A DNA stretch of 64,000 nt, from contig CM082578.2 of the NCBI GenBank assembly GCA_040954595.2, positions 11,718,001-11,782,000 of the forward strand, read 5' to 3'. Under the pieces are notes generated by a model. It searched no databases and was not told where the DNA came from. It was given only the letters and a program-made list of their open reading frames with translations. A program made the position numbers and the translations under genes. Every line of letters begins with the position of its first letter. Positions within the stretch are counted from its first letter, which is position 1. This DNA comes from Balanoglossus misakiensis (Eukaryota > Hemichordata). This document shows, piece by piece, positions 37,883-50,212 of this stretch.

Positions 37883-37962
37883 GAATGGAAAACCTGTGTC
37901 TTGACAACGGCAATCCGCCGCCTGAATTTCCAGGAATTTATCGAGTAAACAGATTCATCTGG
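37883..37962 (+). CDS. Plus-strand exon candidate
   Basis: An 80-nt segment with an attaactttcag acceptor and a gtaagt donor. Only one frame is open: MENLCLDNGNPPPEFPGIYR then VNRFIW. It may contain a start Met or continue in phase from the 21144 candidate. The proline-rich turn and aromatic end look protein-like, but no family is recognised. Confidence 0.22.
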
Positions 37963-38444
37963 GTAAGTCCTTCAGATCACTAGCAAAATATCGCAATGAC
38001 GTCATCAGTAATGATGATTCCGATCACCATGGTAACAGTAACAATGAAAATGTGGATGCTGATGTCAAAACTGGCCTGGCCATCCCTCAAGGTTTGCACT
38101 GCACAGAAGTGCCCTTTTTTCCCCGAAATGCTACATCTGAAGACAAGATCGCACGTTGTCAACAAGACAAAAAATAAGCATGCCTCAAGGACGACACGGC
38201 CCTGTTGATTTCTTTTGTGGCGTTCATTAGAATATTATTCTCAAGGAGACAGACAAGTCGTTCAGGCTGCCACGGGATATCTACTTGATTCTTTTTTTGT
38301 AACAGCGAGATGGTGCATCAAGGGAATCTATTGAAAGCCACTTCATTTTGGGGGACTTTTTCTCTCATTTTTCGCCATCGTCAAAGACTCAGTGTGACTG
38401 GCTGATAGTAACCTTAGGGCACAGGCTTATGCTTGGGCTGAGAA

Positions 38445-38512
38445 CTGTAAAACGGTAAATTTTTAGCAAACGATAAATTTTCGCGAACTTTGCGAAAGCC
38501 AAAAAACGCGAT
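38445..38512 (+). repeat. ACGG/TTTTCGCGA dispersed repeat, copy 1
   Basis: Contains ctgtaaaacggtaaat, aaattttcgcgaac and gcgaaagccaaaaa in that order. The same blocks occur on the other strand at 62149-62213. Confidence 0.55.
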
Positions 38513-39340
38513 AATATATAGTGGCAAAAGAACAATGTGCACAAGAGAATGTTATTTCAGGATAAAGAGAACGTGAAAATTAATTGTTGCTGAATAATCG
38601 CCTTGTTGATATTGCGAAAATTTCCCGTTTTACAATATATGCCAAAAGCTTCATGGCAGGAGGCTAGTTCTTACGCGTACCGCTACGCGCAAAGAACGTC
38701 GCAGTCTCACACTCAACAGAAATCACCTGAGGCTATCTACTGTCTGACACTGTACATACATGATGAAAGAGCGATCAAACTTCCTGCTATTTTCCTGGTA
38801 TAAACGAGAATGTCCTGATAAATATGTAGATTGTAATGATATGCACTTGGCAAGGTTGGTGTACATATTTTATAGACACAGTAGTGTACACACTACTCAG
38901 ACAGACTGTGTGGCAAGGTTTTTGTCAGTGCATATGAAAAATATACGATTAGAGATTATTTTCTTGAGATATTGAGGTCAAAGTTCAGTGACTTCTTCCC
39001 TGTCAATGGTATATGATCCAATATTTTCAGATAAAAGAGATGATTTATGAAAACTTGCATTCATATCGTATTTGGATGCACATTCTTGGGTTGTACTATA
39101 AAAACGACTGGAACTGAAGCACTATGTGCTGTCCATTGGGAGATCTGCTTTCAAAATTATCAGTCCACAAGTGTTAAAATATCCTCAATGGTTGTTTTCT
39201 GCGCTTTACAGATATTACGCTGACTGAGTTTGCAATGAGAGAAAAACTGATACCAATGTTGTCAACAACATTGATCCATGGGTGGGGGGGGGGAAGAATT
39301 GATCAATTTATGGTAAACATGTATTTATTTTTGCAAATAG

Positions 39341-39513
39341 ACCACAGAAACCTTGAACAGAATTCCAAGAAATGCCGGGTGCTTCAGTCCCAAGACATGT
39401 TTTCACAGATAACCTTGCAGTCACAGAATGTGCAGCCGCAAATTAAAATGCCTCTGACACAACCCCGGCTACTACAGTTTATGATGACACCTGTCAATTC
39501 TTTGATGAATTGA
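39341..39513 (+). CDS. Plus-strand terminal-exon candidate
   Basis: After a ttgcaaatag acceptor, 56 codons plus a TGA stop are open, including HRNLEQNSKKCRVLQSQDMF and QIKMPLTQPRLLQFMMTPVN. The Gln-rich composition is protein-like. The phase does not fit directly onto the 37883 candidate, so at least one further exon would be needed. Weak. Confidence 0.15.
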
Positions 39514-42500
39514 AATATTAAAATTGCACACATGACTGCCTAAAAATCATATCACCTGGTGCTTCTATGTTGGCAACACAAACACAAGGCTACATGCTCG
39601 CCTACGTAGTACACAAGTCCATGATCCAAGTCGACCACCTCGAAGAAAGTGGGCAACTCCCTTGAAGTTATAAACAGCTATTCTTACCCGTAATTTAAAA
39701 TTTGTGAAGGAACTATAACGCATTTGGAGGTACAGCAAAAATACAGACTGTGAACTGAATACCAATTTTTTGCTGAAAATGATATGTATTTTCTTTCTAT
39801 ATGGGCAAAACTGAACTGCTCTTATGCATCCACTCAACACAATTTGATTAAATTTCACCACACTCATTATTATTGCAGTAAATTGAGCAGGTTTGCAGAG
39901 GTGAATTTTCAGATTAAGTGTTTCAACAACGGCGCATGCATACAAATTTACCCTACTGTCATAATTCTTTTTATTTTGTTTTCTTATGATCCATGGCAAA
40001 AGTTTTTCTAATGTTTGTTGCAAAACCAGATGTCCGACAAGAATGGAAATATAGGCAGCAAATATTGCATTTCACGCCATTTTTACGCTTTTTGATCAAA
40101 TGGGATCGAATAACACACTGCACTCAGTAAAGGCTGATGTTGAAGTTCAGCTGTACAATGAAGTTTCCTTTTACAGTGTTCGAAAAATGCCTCGAAGGTT
40201 GAGTTCCCAGTTTTTGTCAGACAAGCCTAGCCGCTTATTGGCATATTACCGCAGGCCCGACTGAAAACGGGACACGGATTTCTCAAACAATTATCAAACG
40301 TTGAAACAGGAAACTTCACACAGCCAAACTTCAATATCAAACCGACTGAATGCAGTGTGTTATTCGATCCCGGACCCATAATATGTAAAAAGATGAATAT
40401 GTGAAAGGTGAGCCTTCATGTATTTGTCGAGAAAGTGACTTTTCAACCACGCAAGAACATCGATGAATGACGTCATTGTGGATTTAATTGAAGTAAAGGG
40501 AAGGAAGGGATGCGGCTTTTGCAGTCACTTTAACCCTGGTCCATTTGCCTATTTTTTAATATTCTTTTATAAAGACTAATCAAGTACTTGTATAACTTCA
40601 CAGTAACTTGAAACTTAGCATTTAATCAAAATATTTCAATTCCTCTCTGTATAGGTCTTCGCAAGACTTCTTAAACACCCCCCCCCCTTCCCCCCAACTG
40701 ACACGTGACATCCGCTTCAAAAGAGGGCTATTCCTCCCTCAAGGAACATCCAAACGAGGGTAACTAGGAGGTAGAGACCAGAGTTGGCATCGAATGAAAA
40801 ACATATTCTTTTCTCTCAAAAAAACACATTTTTACTCACCTATGGCACTGAAGTCAATCTCATAGAAATTGCGAAAATCATTTTTATCAAGAAATGTGCC
40901 CCGCAGGAGTGATCTGATATGAAAACAGAACCACCTGCTACATTCTGTAAAAGTGACGTTGGCATGATTGAATTATTTAGTGGTTATTATGACAACGCTG
41001 GCTGTTGTGGGACAGCGCATTTCATTCAAGACTTCGCTCCGGATTTTTAAAATGTAATTTCACCTTTCAAGCATTCATGATCTGACAAGTGCCGCCAGCG
41101 TTCCTCGTATCCAGCCTTTGTGTATGAAATGTATCAGAGTGCAGATCAGACAAAGGTTCTTCTGCTGCAGGGCACAGGTAATGCGATTATCATAGCTCCC
41201 TTATATTTCAGCCAGGTTTCAATTCAAGAAAGACATCTGGCGAGCTACCGCATGTACCAGATAATGGTGAGGGTCAAACGGCAAGTTCTCTAGTCCTTTC
41301 CATTGATTGACCGTGAAAGAATACTTGAACCTCTATGGAATGCAATACATTGTACGTGTATGTTGTTCATTACCTCTGGTAATTAGGAGAAGAATTTGAT
41401 ATTAATCTATTTCACATCAACTAAGCTTTAATATAAAGTTTGTGAAACTAAAACAGTTTGTACGTCAATTATGAACAATGAGTAAAAAACAGCACTTGTA
41501 AAAGTCATTACTGAAAACGTTTCCATTCCTGAAACAAACATACCTTGTCTAGCGAAGATGAACTTTACCTGGCCATTGTCCTTGCAAGCATTTTATGATC
41601 AGCAGCACAGCAACAGGGAATGGTTTGTGGTATTTGGCATTTCAGAATTACTTCCCTGGTCCCATCTATCACTTTTAATCACAAGCATGACATACCTTAC
41701 TGTACTTTAATGGGACAAAGACTGACTCACTTTTGACATTACACATGTACTTGTATGTTGTTCTATTCTTCACAATTAAAATGACTATTGCCAAGTTGTC
41801 AAAGCTCAAATCATGTCCTGTACATGAAAATAAACACAGAGTTCAGGCAATTCCATATGCACAGCCGGTGAGATTGGCGTGAAAGAAAACACTCTTAAGA
41901 ATAGGCAATACAGGGGTTCTGTAAACCCAAAGACGTGCAATATTCAAGGAAAGTAAACTGGAAACGGCATTTATTGATTCCGTATTCTGCACGCCCAGGC
42001 AAATGGGAAAATTGATGAACCAATACAATCGAGTCAAACGTGCGTCAATCAGTCATGAGGAAGTCGCTTTGCACCGTGGCACCTGTGAGTGCAACCTTGT
42101 CAGGATTCATTTGGGCCGTCGCATGCAACCTCAGATGGATCGTAATGCGATAGTTTACTCATTCAGTGCCTCGGATTCTGGAGAAAAAAATCATTAGCGA
42201 CAGGCATTGTTGTAGTTTTCAAAGCTGGTGAATGACTTCGCTTTCCCGCTTTTTTTTTTCAACGCCATTCACGTCGAGTCGTGGCGCGATTCGAACGACT
42301 GTCAGAAATTCATTTGATCCTTATCTGCGCTTCCACTTAATCAATTTTCGCTGATTTTTAGGGGAGGGCAGTAACAATTGGCGGAGTACGACTGCCTTTT
42401 GATGCTAACAGGAAGAACAAAACAGCGGTTCAATCGCACACAACTGCTGTCAAGATTGTCTTGGAGTTTCTCCTGCTCACGGCTCTTCTGTTCGGTAATT

Positions 42501-42654
42501 TGATTACGGCGTGAACTCTGTTCTTTTGCTTAGCTTTAAACGTCAAACCCCTGACATCCTGCCGAAACACTCGGAACAAAACAGCCACAAAAAAGTAGAT
42601 GTTGAGAGCAAATCTGCATTCTGTCTGAATGGTCCTGCTCATTTCCCCCGCTCT

Positions 42655-42715
42655 CAGTCTCTCTCTTCCCTCTCTCTCCCCTGCCCTTCCCCCCCCCCTC
42701 TCTCTCTCTCTCTCT
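42655..42715 (+). repeat. CT-rich polypyrimidine tract
   Basis: Nearly pure C/T for about 60 bp, with a poly-C run and then (CT)n. It lies 670 bp downstream of CACNA2D exon a in its intron. The minus strand is pure purine. Confidence 0.9.
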
Positions 42716-43382
42716 GACATTGACCTTGATGACGTATGACCAATGCACCTCCTTGACATTGGACAGCATGACAAAATAATGCTAATGAGAGTCTCATTAA
42801 CATTTCACCAGATCGGTAATTTTCTTTCCCTGTCAATGTTTGGGATTTCCACCGGGGACATCGCCATGACAAGTTGTCTCTCGGTGTGACAATCAACCTT
42901 TAATACACATGTACATATTCACGACTGTGCAAGTTCACTCAATCTTTACACAGAGTCAGTCTACTGCGCCAAGGTGAATGTGGAGTTGATCAGCATGATG
43001 GCTGATCAACAAGGGCACAGATCGAGCGCACAAAGGCTGATGTGTCACAAAAAAAAACGAACAGATGACAGGCAACATAATACACTTTTCCCGGTACTTT
43101 TTCTCCATTCAAACGTACAGCTCTCAGTTTAGTAATAAGAGATGTAGGTTAAATATGTATCTTCACAAAACGGTGAACTTTCTGTAGGCGGCTTACAAAA
43201 GAACAAACTCTTTGAATAAGTTCAGAAAAATACTCCTAAGAAAGAGCATGATACGTTGAACACAATCTACAGTATACGACCTACAAACTATATGAATTGA
43301 AAACTGCATTCTGAGAATGTGCCTTCAGATACTCTCTTTTAACCACATGCAACAATAAATCACACCCTTTCTATTCACTTAC

Positions 43383-43493
43383 CTTTAGTGCACTCATTTT
43401 CCAGCCAAGCAGCGTCTCCCAATTATTCGCAATTTCTGCAACGATAGTTTCTCCATCCACTGCTGCCAAAGGAATATTCGCATCTTGGTATTT
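43383..43493 (-). CDS. CACNA2D exon a (most 5' found): VWA_N start
   Basis: A 111-nt exon, phase 0 to 0, 37 codons, beginning KYQDANIPLAAVDG and ending GWKMSALK. The acceptor is ttgttgtag and the donor gtaagt. It matches the family's N-terminal KYQD segment that follows the signal peptide and the W..K first helix, and the alternating hydrophobic/charged pattern of this helical region. It is the most upstream exon I can recognise. The preceding signal-peptide exon should end in phase 0 and was not found in the 20 kb upstream, so it may lie outside the window. The next exon is 21 kb downstream. Confidence 0.85.
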
Positions 43494-46400
43494 CTACAAC
43501 AAAGAGCGCCAGAAAAAAAAAGACCACAATTACACCACGGTTTAGAAAAAAAGTTCTGTGTACCCAACACAGACATTTCTCTAATTGGCTAAATTTGGAT
43601 ACTCCTTCCCAAAAAAAAAAGGCCAGGATCAGCTAGAACACAGCTCCATTTCTTGTCTGAAAGATCTTCCTTTCATCTCACTCAGTATTCTTCTTTATCA
43701 TTAACCCATGCATCATTGATGATCGCATGCCTTATTGAACTTTGGTATTTCACACCAATGCAGCAGTCACTTCTTTTAAATAAATAATTAAAGCGTGCAT
43801 AAGCCGCATATCCGCTGGCATGAAAAGCAAGAGCATAGTTGCTTTGACACTCGACGGTATAGGTGAAAGCTGTCTTCTCTTTTGCCCTTTAATCAGGCTG
43901 TTTTCATCACCCCGACATTTGCGCATCAAATGAAATCATACACATTTTATACACCATGAAAGAAGTGCACAGTGTACAAATGTATGTGTAATTTTAGATT
44001 ATGGCGGTTCATTGAAACCCACATGTCAACATCATAACATTTCATGTTTCCAAAATCTATTATCATCACAATAACTTTTTAGCAAATGATCTTCATCTAT
44101 TATCATCAGTACCTAATGCCCCAACATTACCGGTACATTACATGAAGAAGTTAACGGAAATCATCTTATTTTAAATTGTCTCTATTGTCACTTTCATCGG
44201 TTGAAATAACGTGCTTATAATGGACTCAGGTGCTTTAGTGAGCTCACAAGAAACCAATGGCAGTCAATGCTTCGTTTCAAAAGCTACTAGTTCATTCCAT
44301 GACCAGAGGAGTTAATCGACGCCAACTATTGAAATTCTACCTTTATGGACTTCTGAATGATGTAAAAGCCCGTGGACACATTAACAACAGCACAGATAAA
44401 CTGCGGCCATCAGAACACATTCTTCGCTGATGGAGGTATATAACCTGTGCTCACTTCTTGTCATTCAGCAATTACGATAACATCGAAGCAAGATCAGACT
44501 TGATGGCCTCCGCCGGCAAAGCTCATATTGCTTTGGCTAATAACATTTTCGGCTGAAATGCCATCTGAAATGAGGCAAATTGCACAGACACCAGCCTCTA
44601 ATGTGGTTCATCACTCTTTTGTGCACCCTTACCCCCTTGGAAAAATGGATCATGTTATAATATTACCCGGTGAACTACATGTATGCTTTAAATCATTCAG
44701 CGACAAACAGGGCTCCACGTGTGACGTGTGTTCTGAGTGTACATCCCTATTATTATGCCTTAAGGTTCATTTTATGGCAAATTTTTGAGAGCAGCGCACG
44801 ACATGAAATCAAAGCAGATGAGAACTGCATAAAACTACAACGTATTTATGCAAATAAAGTGGCATCCAGCCAAAGAAAGAATGGTTCAGAGCAGACAGTC
44901 AGTACACTGGGCTCACATATGAACAAATATCTGCCCAATACTCTGTGGCAGTCGCACAGCTTGTCAAACATGTAGTCGATGCACTACCCTAAAGCTGAGT
45001 AAACACATTTTCGTAAATTACAGGTAACAGATAAAAATCATTATTGATCTGAAAGATTGGAGTGATAATCTCCATGAGATAACAGGCTGATTTCCCAGAA
45101 ATGGTTGCAGCATTGGCCGACGCAACTTTATTTCAATAAATCTATCTCGACAGACACAGAAACGAGTGTAGACCATTGTGAATATATATACATGTATATA
45201 TCTGTACTGTATCCATGGCTATTGCTGTAGTTGGGGTCTTACAAGCCATTCATATCTATTATTTACTATCAATACATTATGTCAGTTTGTACCCAGACCC
45301 ATTACCCTGATGGAAACCTCACATCTTGCCAAGCCAGACTCCATTAGCTTTATTTGCACCAGTTTAGCTGTCCATATCTTTGAATATTTCAGTATTAGTA
45401 AAATACCTTATACAATGTATGTCTGCATGTTATCAAGTAAAGTCCCAGTTGAAATATTGAAATTATACTATCTAAATGTTCACACAGGACTTGGCTAATA
45501 TTCATATTATCAACACAGGCACCACAACAGCCTAGATGATAATAACAATCTAACATTGTGTCTGGGACTTCTATACATAGAAACAGGGTGAACTGGGATT
45601 ACTGTCCTCTTCAAGATCTCAAGACAAGTGTGTAAATACATGTATCATTATGTAAACTGGGAATCACCCGAGGTACACTGTATTGTGTATGTTATTTTGA
45701 CGTCAATCTATAATTTACTGCTGTATTAAGTCATAAAATGAAATGCAGGGGTACACATTCTTATGGAGAGCAAATATACCCAAACAAAATTACAAATTTA
45801 TGTAAATAAAATTATGTGCGACAATTACAGCTTCATTAGTAAATCTATTATTTTTAGCATCACTGGAATTTTATTTAACATATGTAAATCAATAGAGTAA
45901 TGAGCCTATGAGCACATTGTTTAGGCTACAATTATATCAAAATAAGTTCAACTTCAGGGTCACCTGTCTGAGACAGGTGAACCATACAGCTCTGGTTGTA
46001 ATAACACACAGGAAGTACGAAAATACCTTGCTCCCCATGTACACTGTTCATTCTACAAGTTGTCATGCACTGAATAACAAACATATTCACTCCAGGGGAA
46101 AACAATACCTGATTAATAACCAGCTTGCTACAATATTGACATTTCAAGAATCCCTGCAGACATCGAGACATGGACAGAAACTATTTAATTTCGAAAAAAC
46201 CTGGGAAACATTCTCCCTCTGCCCTGGAACTTAGGTACAAAAGGTTTTGGAATGACAATTGCTTGCCCCCCTTAGGGAAATAGGCAGCAAATGAGTCTAG
46301 AATTGATAAGTCTATTGAAATCAATCAAAGGACAATGCACAGATGTACAGCAACACATGCCAAACAGATGTGACTGTTAAGTACGTCCATCGGATCCTGC

Positions 46401-49400
46401 CACTGATGAGCTATCGATCCGCTGGAGATGAAAGCTCTGTATTGTCAACGCCACAAACGATCAGAAACGATCTATCCGATAAATGCATTCATACATAACT
46501 AAGAGGAAAATATAACCGATTTTAGCTAAATACAAGTGCAGTTCAGAGGACCCTCTCACTCTTTTCCATGAGCTGCCACTTGTAACATATTTTATTAGAT
46601 ACAAAACTTACACCTTCTCCTTGTCAGTAGTCAACAATTCCTTCAATTTTCTAGATCCAAATTACCAGACAAACAAACATCTCTAACAGGTAAGATACAT
46701 TTGCAGACCATGGCTGGTCTATGCTGTATTATAATAGGCCATTAGTTAGTGTGAAGATTAAATTATGCAGTGTTGTGGAAAGCCTGCACTGCTACTTGGG
46801 TGCTAAATATCATGAGCTCTCAGGGAACCACTACGCTGTAACGTGTAAAGACCTTACGATTGTCAGAGTTCAAATGTGTAATATTTTTGTAAAAATAATT
46901 TGTTTATCCTGTTGCATAACGTATATTTCATACATAAATGATACAGAGTCATAAACAAGCAAATAAATAAATAAATAGGTGTACACAAGTCAATTTAATA
47001 CAGTACAACATTATTCATCAGTCTTTCCCAGAAGGCAAAATATTTACAATACTGTAGTATCAAACCTGTTAACCCTTCCCATAAATCAAAACACTACTAG
47101 GTCTGCTATTTCTAGCTATTCTCAATGCAATCCTATGGAGAGAGAAAAACGAACGCGTACACATTTACGCAGTTTACAAGATAACGTTCTGTGCTCACAT
47201 CCTTAAGACGATGATTTCTGAGGTACATACTACCTCAAACAAGTTCCATGAAAGCACAACTGTGTAGTTCAATGTAAAAGTGTAGTTCAATGTGAAACAC
47301 TTCAATATTTAATGTGTGAAATGGCAAGAACCATTCAAATGTGATCGGTGTAAGCATGAAAATGTGTCAAGAGGACATCTTTTCACCTTCATCTTTATTG
47401 CCGACAATGACACAGGCGACAATGCCAATGATACAACCAGTTTCACTTTTTTATACACCTTGAGTTTGGAATGTGAAAGACTTCACCACAGTCACTAAGC
47501 AAGCTCTCTCAAGATCAACAGACTTCAAGTGGTGAATGTGTGGTGTATACAGAGATACACCAAAGTTTCTTCTAATGGAAATGATGCCATGATGTACCAG
47601 TATAATTCTTTGATAGAAAATTCAATTCAACTGATTAAAATAATGGATGTGATACCAGCAGATCTACCAGAGAACCTCAGACAGTGTCTGCCTCTACAAC
47701 GCACAGAACATTCCACGCAAAATATACATGTCCATTGAACATGTACGACCGACCATGTCGCTGTTTTCCCTTATTTTTAAGTCCTTAATCTTTGGATTGA
47801 TTTGTACAGCTGACATAACAGTTCTTATTGCAACTTTTGACTCACATTAAACAAAATGGGCTCTTAAAACCAATCCCCCTAACAACACACGGTAGGCTTT
47901 CTCATGCTAAGCTGTTATTTTCCAAAACATTAGCATGGTTAACATTAATATTTCATTAATATTTCATCCAAATTTATTCTGCAGATAACCTGCACTTTTA
48001 CACAATGGTGCACATTGATACATTAGGGACGAAAATAGACGAATGATGAATATCTTTGCCGGAAGTAAAACAAAAACACAGACAAGCATAAATTATTCAT
48101 TCAATTTTTTTACAGTTTGCCCTGCAAAGAATGTAAATCTCATGCATGTTACATGTAGCTAACTACAACTGTGGCAAATTCTAATAAAACTTAAAAGGTG
48201 TGCTCTCTGTCTAGCTCACTCACCTTAGATGCATTGGTTCTCAACAACAGTTACTATTGGTGAACTCATTTCAGCCAGCAACACGCAGCTGGTCTTTGCC
48301 GTATGCATACAGTTAAATCAATACAGGTAATAAATAGCAGTACATACAATTTGTACATCCATCGACAGAGTCAAAGTACTGGTACACCATTCGATCAATC
48401 AGAAAGCATTGGGATCAGGAATGTGTGCAATTTGAATGAAGTTTTAAGATGAAATATTGGTGTCTCGGGCTTGGACTAGATCTGTCTACTAAACATGCCT
48501 CCATGCTTGGACTCAGGGTCATTGCGATTTGTAGAATGAACCAGTACAGTGACTGAACATTCTGGTTGACATGTTTCAACCAATTTTAGCACATTCTTGC
48601 TGACAGCAAAATAATATATCTGTTGCCAGCTCTCATCATATTAAAATTTGTAGGTTGGATTTACATCACTGATTGCATGGTACTATACTGACGTTGAAAG
48701 AATTGCACTGTAGAAAGTTTTAGCAAATTTGGTCATTCCATTGCTCTCTCTATACTAGTCAACCATTTTATTATCATACATAAAGTGAACGTCTGAGGTG
48801 GTTTTGTCATTCATGTCTGTGAGATCCATTGCAGGCAAATTATCAGTATATATGTGAAAACACATTTCGGAAAGAGGAGACTAAATGACTACTTCTTTTG
48901 ACAAGAGAAACTCTACGCTTTAATGGCGCCTTCCATCCTGTCGAAATGACTTACTGTTAAGACATAATACGCACATTCTCAGTTTGATGGTACCGTGATT
49001 ACTTGCAATTGGATGTGCCTCTCAGATAACAATTTTTTCCTAATATGTGCTGAAGTTCCAATAACTGAACGCAGTACATGTATAAGGCCTCTGGGCTTGG
49101 TGTGCATTTTTTGCGGTTTCCCTTTAATTCCATTGCATCCAATCAGCGCGATCAATGAAGTGAGCCAGGGCAAATTATTGTCTTCAGATGTCATTACTTC
49201 ATTCTATCAAAAGAGCGAGGCAGTCAGTGCGGAGAGGGGGGGGATTGGGGCACGATGACGACAAACTGACGTCTTATCGAGTCCTACCAGTCAATCTGGT
49301 AAAAACTTATCTCGGTCCGAACCCTGAGGAAAGTAAAAAAGCTTTCTTCAAAACATGACTATCTGGTGACGACTTGACACAGGCGGTTCAGAGATTTGCA

Positions 49401-49813
49401 TTAATGCACATGCACACCAGTAACGCCGTCGCTCTTCAGTTCCACTTGGATGGTGGCATAAAGTACACACGGACCTGTTTAATTCAAGCCTCACTCATTC
49501 ACTTGGAAAATTGTTAAATTCGATCGGACATAAAACCAGGAAATCCCTCTGCTGAGATACGTACGCTGAATAGAAAATGTCGTACTCTGAGGGGAATCAC
49601 ACCAACTATTAAAGCTAACACTTGGGCAGCAGTCACAATGCCTCAACAATGGCGTTTTCCATTTAGCGGGAAGCAATTGCATTACGAGTATGGCAGCTGG
49701 CGGAGAAATAAATTGGCATAAAAAATCTTCATGGCTCAACAGAATCGTCAACATTTAAGTAAATCAAAATGCACTGTGAGAAGGTGAATTCACCAGAGTG
49801 ACACCGCGCTGAA

Positions 49814-49871
49814 GTTTAACTTTTACTTTTCCTGTCATGTGACACAGATGTATTTACTGGTGTTTCAAGTG
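49814..49871 (+). repeat. Degenerate direct repeat, copy 1
   Basis: The order taactttTACTTTTCCTGtc, catgtgaca, then ggtgtttcaagt is repeated at 50155-50212 with about one change in five. Confidence 0.45.
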
Positions 49872-50154
49872 CAATGATTCATAGTTGTGTGCGAAAGCAT
49901 GTTTTTTATCATCACTTTTGGAGACTGAATGCTTGAATGTTACATTCTGAGGTGCACATGCTTCTTTTTTCTCCGCCCATCTGCGTAATATGACGTGTCT
50001 GTGTCTGCAAATTGGAATCACATCCAGCCTCATACGTTCAAATTGATCGGACAGATCTTGGGGGAGATAACAGTCCTTGTGGAATGACATTTTGACTATA
50101 ATTACATTCTTTTCTTACATTAAATTACTAGAGGACTCCATTTATCATTCGCCA

Positions 50155-50212
50155 GTTAAATTTTACTTTTCCTGCCATATGACATATGTGTTATCACAGG
50201 TGTTTCAAATAC
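50155..50212 (+). repeat. Degenerate direct repeat, copy 2
   Basis: Contains ttaaattttacttttcctg, ccatatgaca and ggtgtttcaaat, paralleling 49814-49871 about 340 bp away. Confidence 0.45.

Larger units (their letters stand above)
22419..43382 (-). other. 21 kb CACNA2D intron (exon a to b)
   Basis: A very long intron between the two most 5' exons found. It contains an inverted-terminus element at 33.19 kb, a copy of a short dispersed repeat at 38.45 kb, CT-rich microsatellites at 37.82 and 42.66 kb, a CpG-richer stretch with a hairpin at 27.87-28.15 kb, and two weak plus-strand exon-like segments (37.88 and 39.34 kb). Many frames of up to about 150 codons are open here, but several frames of 100 codons are expected by chance at this base composition over 64 kb, so none is called as a gene. 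Confidence 0.8.
1239..43493 (-). other. Partial CACNA2D (alpha2/delta calcium-channel subunit) gene span
   Basis: This is the extent of the recognised coding exons of one minus-strand gene. Alpha2delta proteins are extracellular, membrane-anchored auxiliary subunits that raise surface expression of Cav1/Cav2 channels and act at synapses. The exons read, 5' to 3', N-terminal VWA_N region, VWA domain with a DxSxS metal site, then the start of the Cache region, in the order known for the family. Fourteen exons sum to 1185 nt (395 codons) with compatible phases and no internal stop; a fifteenth 33-nt exon is probable. Four N-glycosylation sequons (NHT, NVS, NMS, NIS) fit an extracellular protein. 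The family is usually about 1000-1150 residues, so roughly a third is present. The first (signal-peptide) exon and the C-terminal two thirds are missing. Introns range from about 210 bp to about 21 kb. The symbol is left blank because the vertebrate paralogue (1/2 or 3/4) cannot be assigned. Confidence 0.93.

Noticed and set aside
39565-40023. 152-codon minus-strand open frame, the longest in the window, and an alternative frame with splice-like ends at 39556-39660
   Set aside because: No recognisable family and no good start context. Several 100-codon frames are expected by chance in 64 kb of this composition. It is not phase-compatible with the neighbouring CACNA2D exons.
42276-42305. gttcgaatc with gcgcca on the minus strand as the 3' part of a tRNA gene
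   Set aside because: The flanks do not form a T-arm stem, and no D-arm, anticodon arm or matching acceptor strand can be found. A similar gttcgaatcc near 59791-59801 fails the same test.
44670-44975. Plus-strand 101-codon frame with IKADENCIKLQRIYANKVAS as a terminal exon of the putative antisense gene
   Set aside because: It is phase-compatible with the 37883 candidate, but the acceptor (tttttgag) is poor and frames of this length are expected by chance.
46606-46648. Minus-strand segment KLKELLTTDKEK as a possible CACNA2D exon upstream of exon a
   Set aside because: The similarity to the WxxKxxxxLxxL helix is tempting, but it leaves in phase 2 while exon a needs phase 0, and it would need an extra unseen exon.
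49003-49194. Minus-strand frame with a hydrophobic stretch (LPWLTSLIALIG) ending LQ in phase 0, as a possible signal-peptide exon of CACNA2D
   Set aside because: It lacks the conserved W..K...EL helix expected before KYQD, the donor (gtaatc) is weak, and the hydrophobic segment is preceded by acidic residues.
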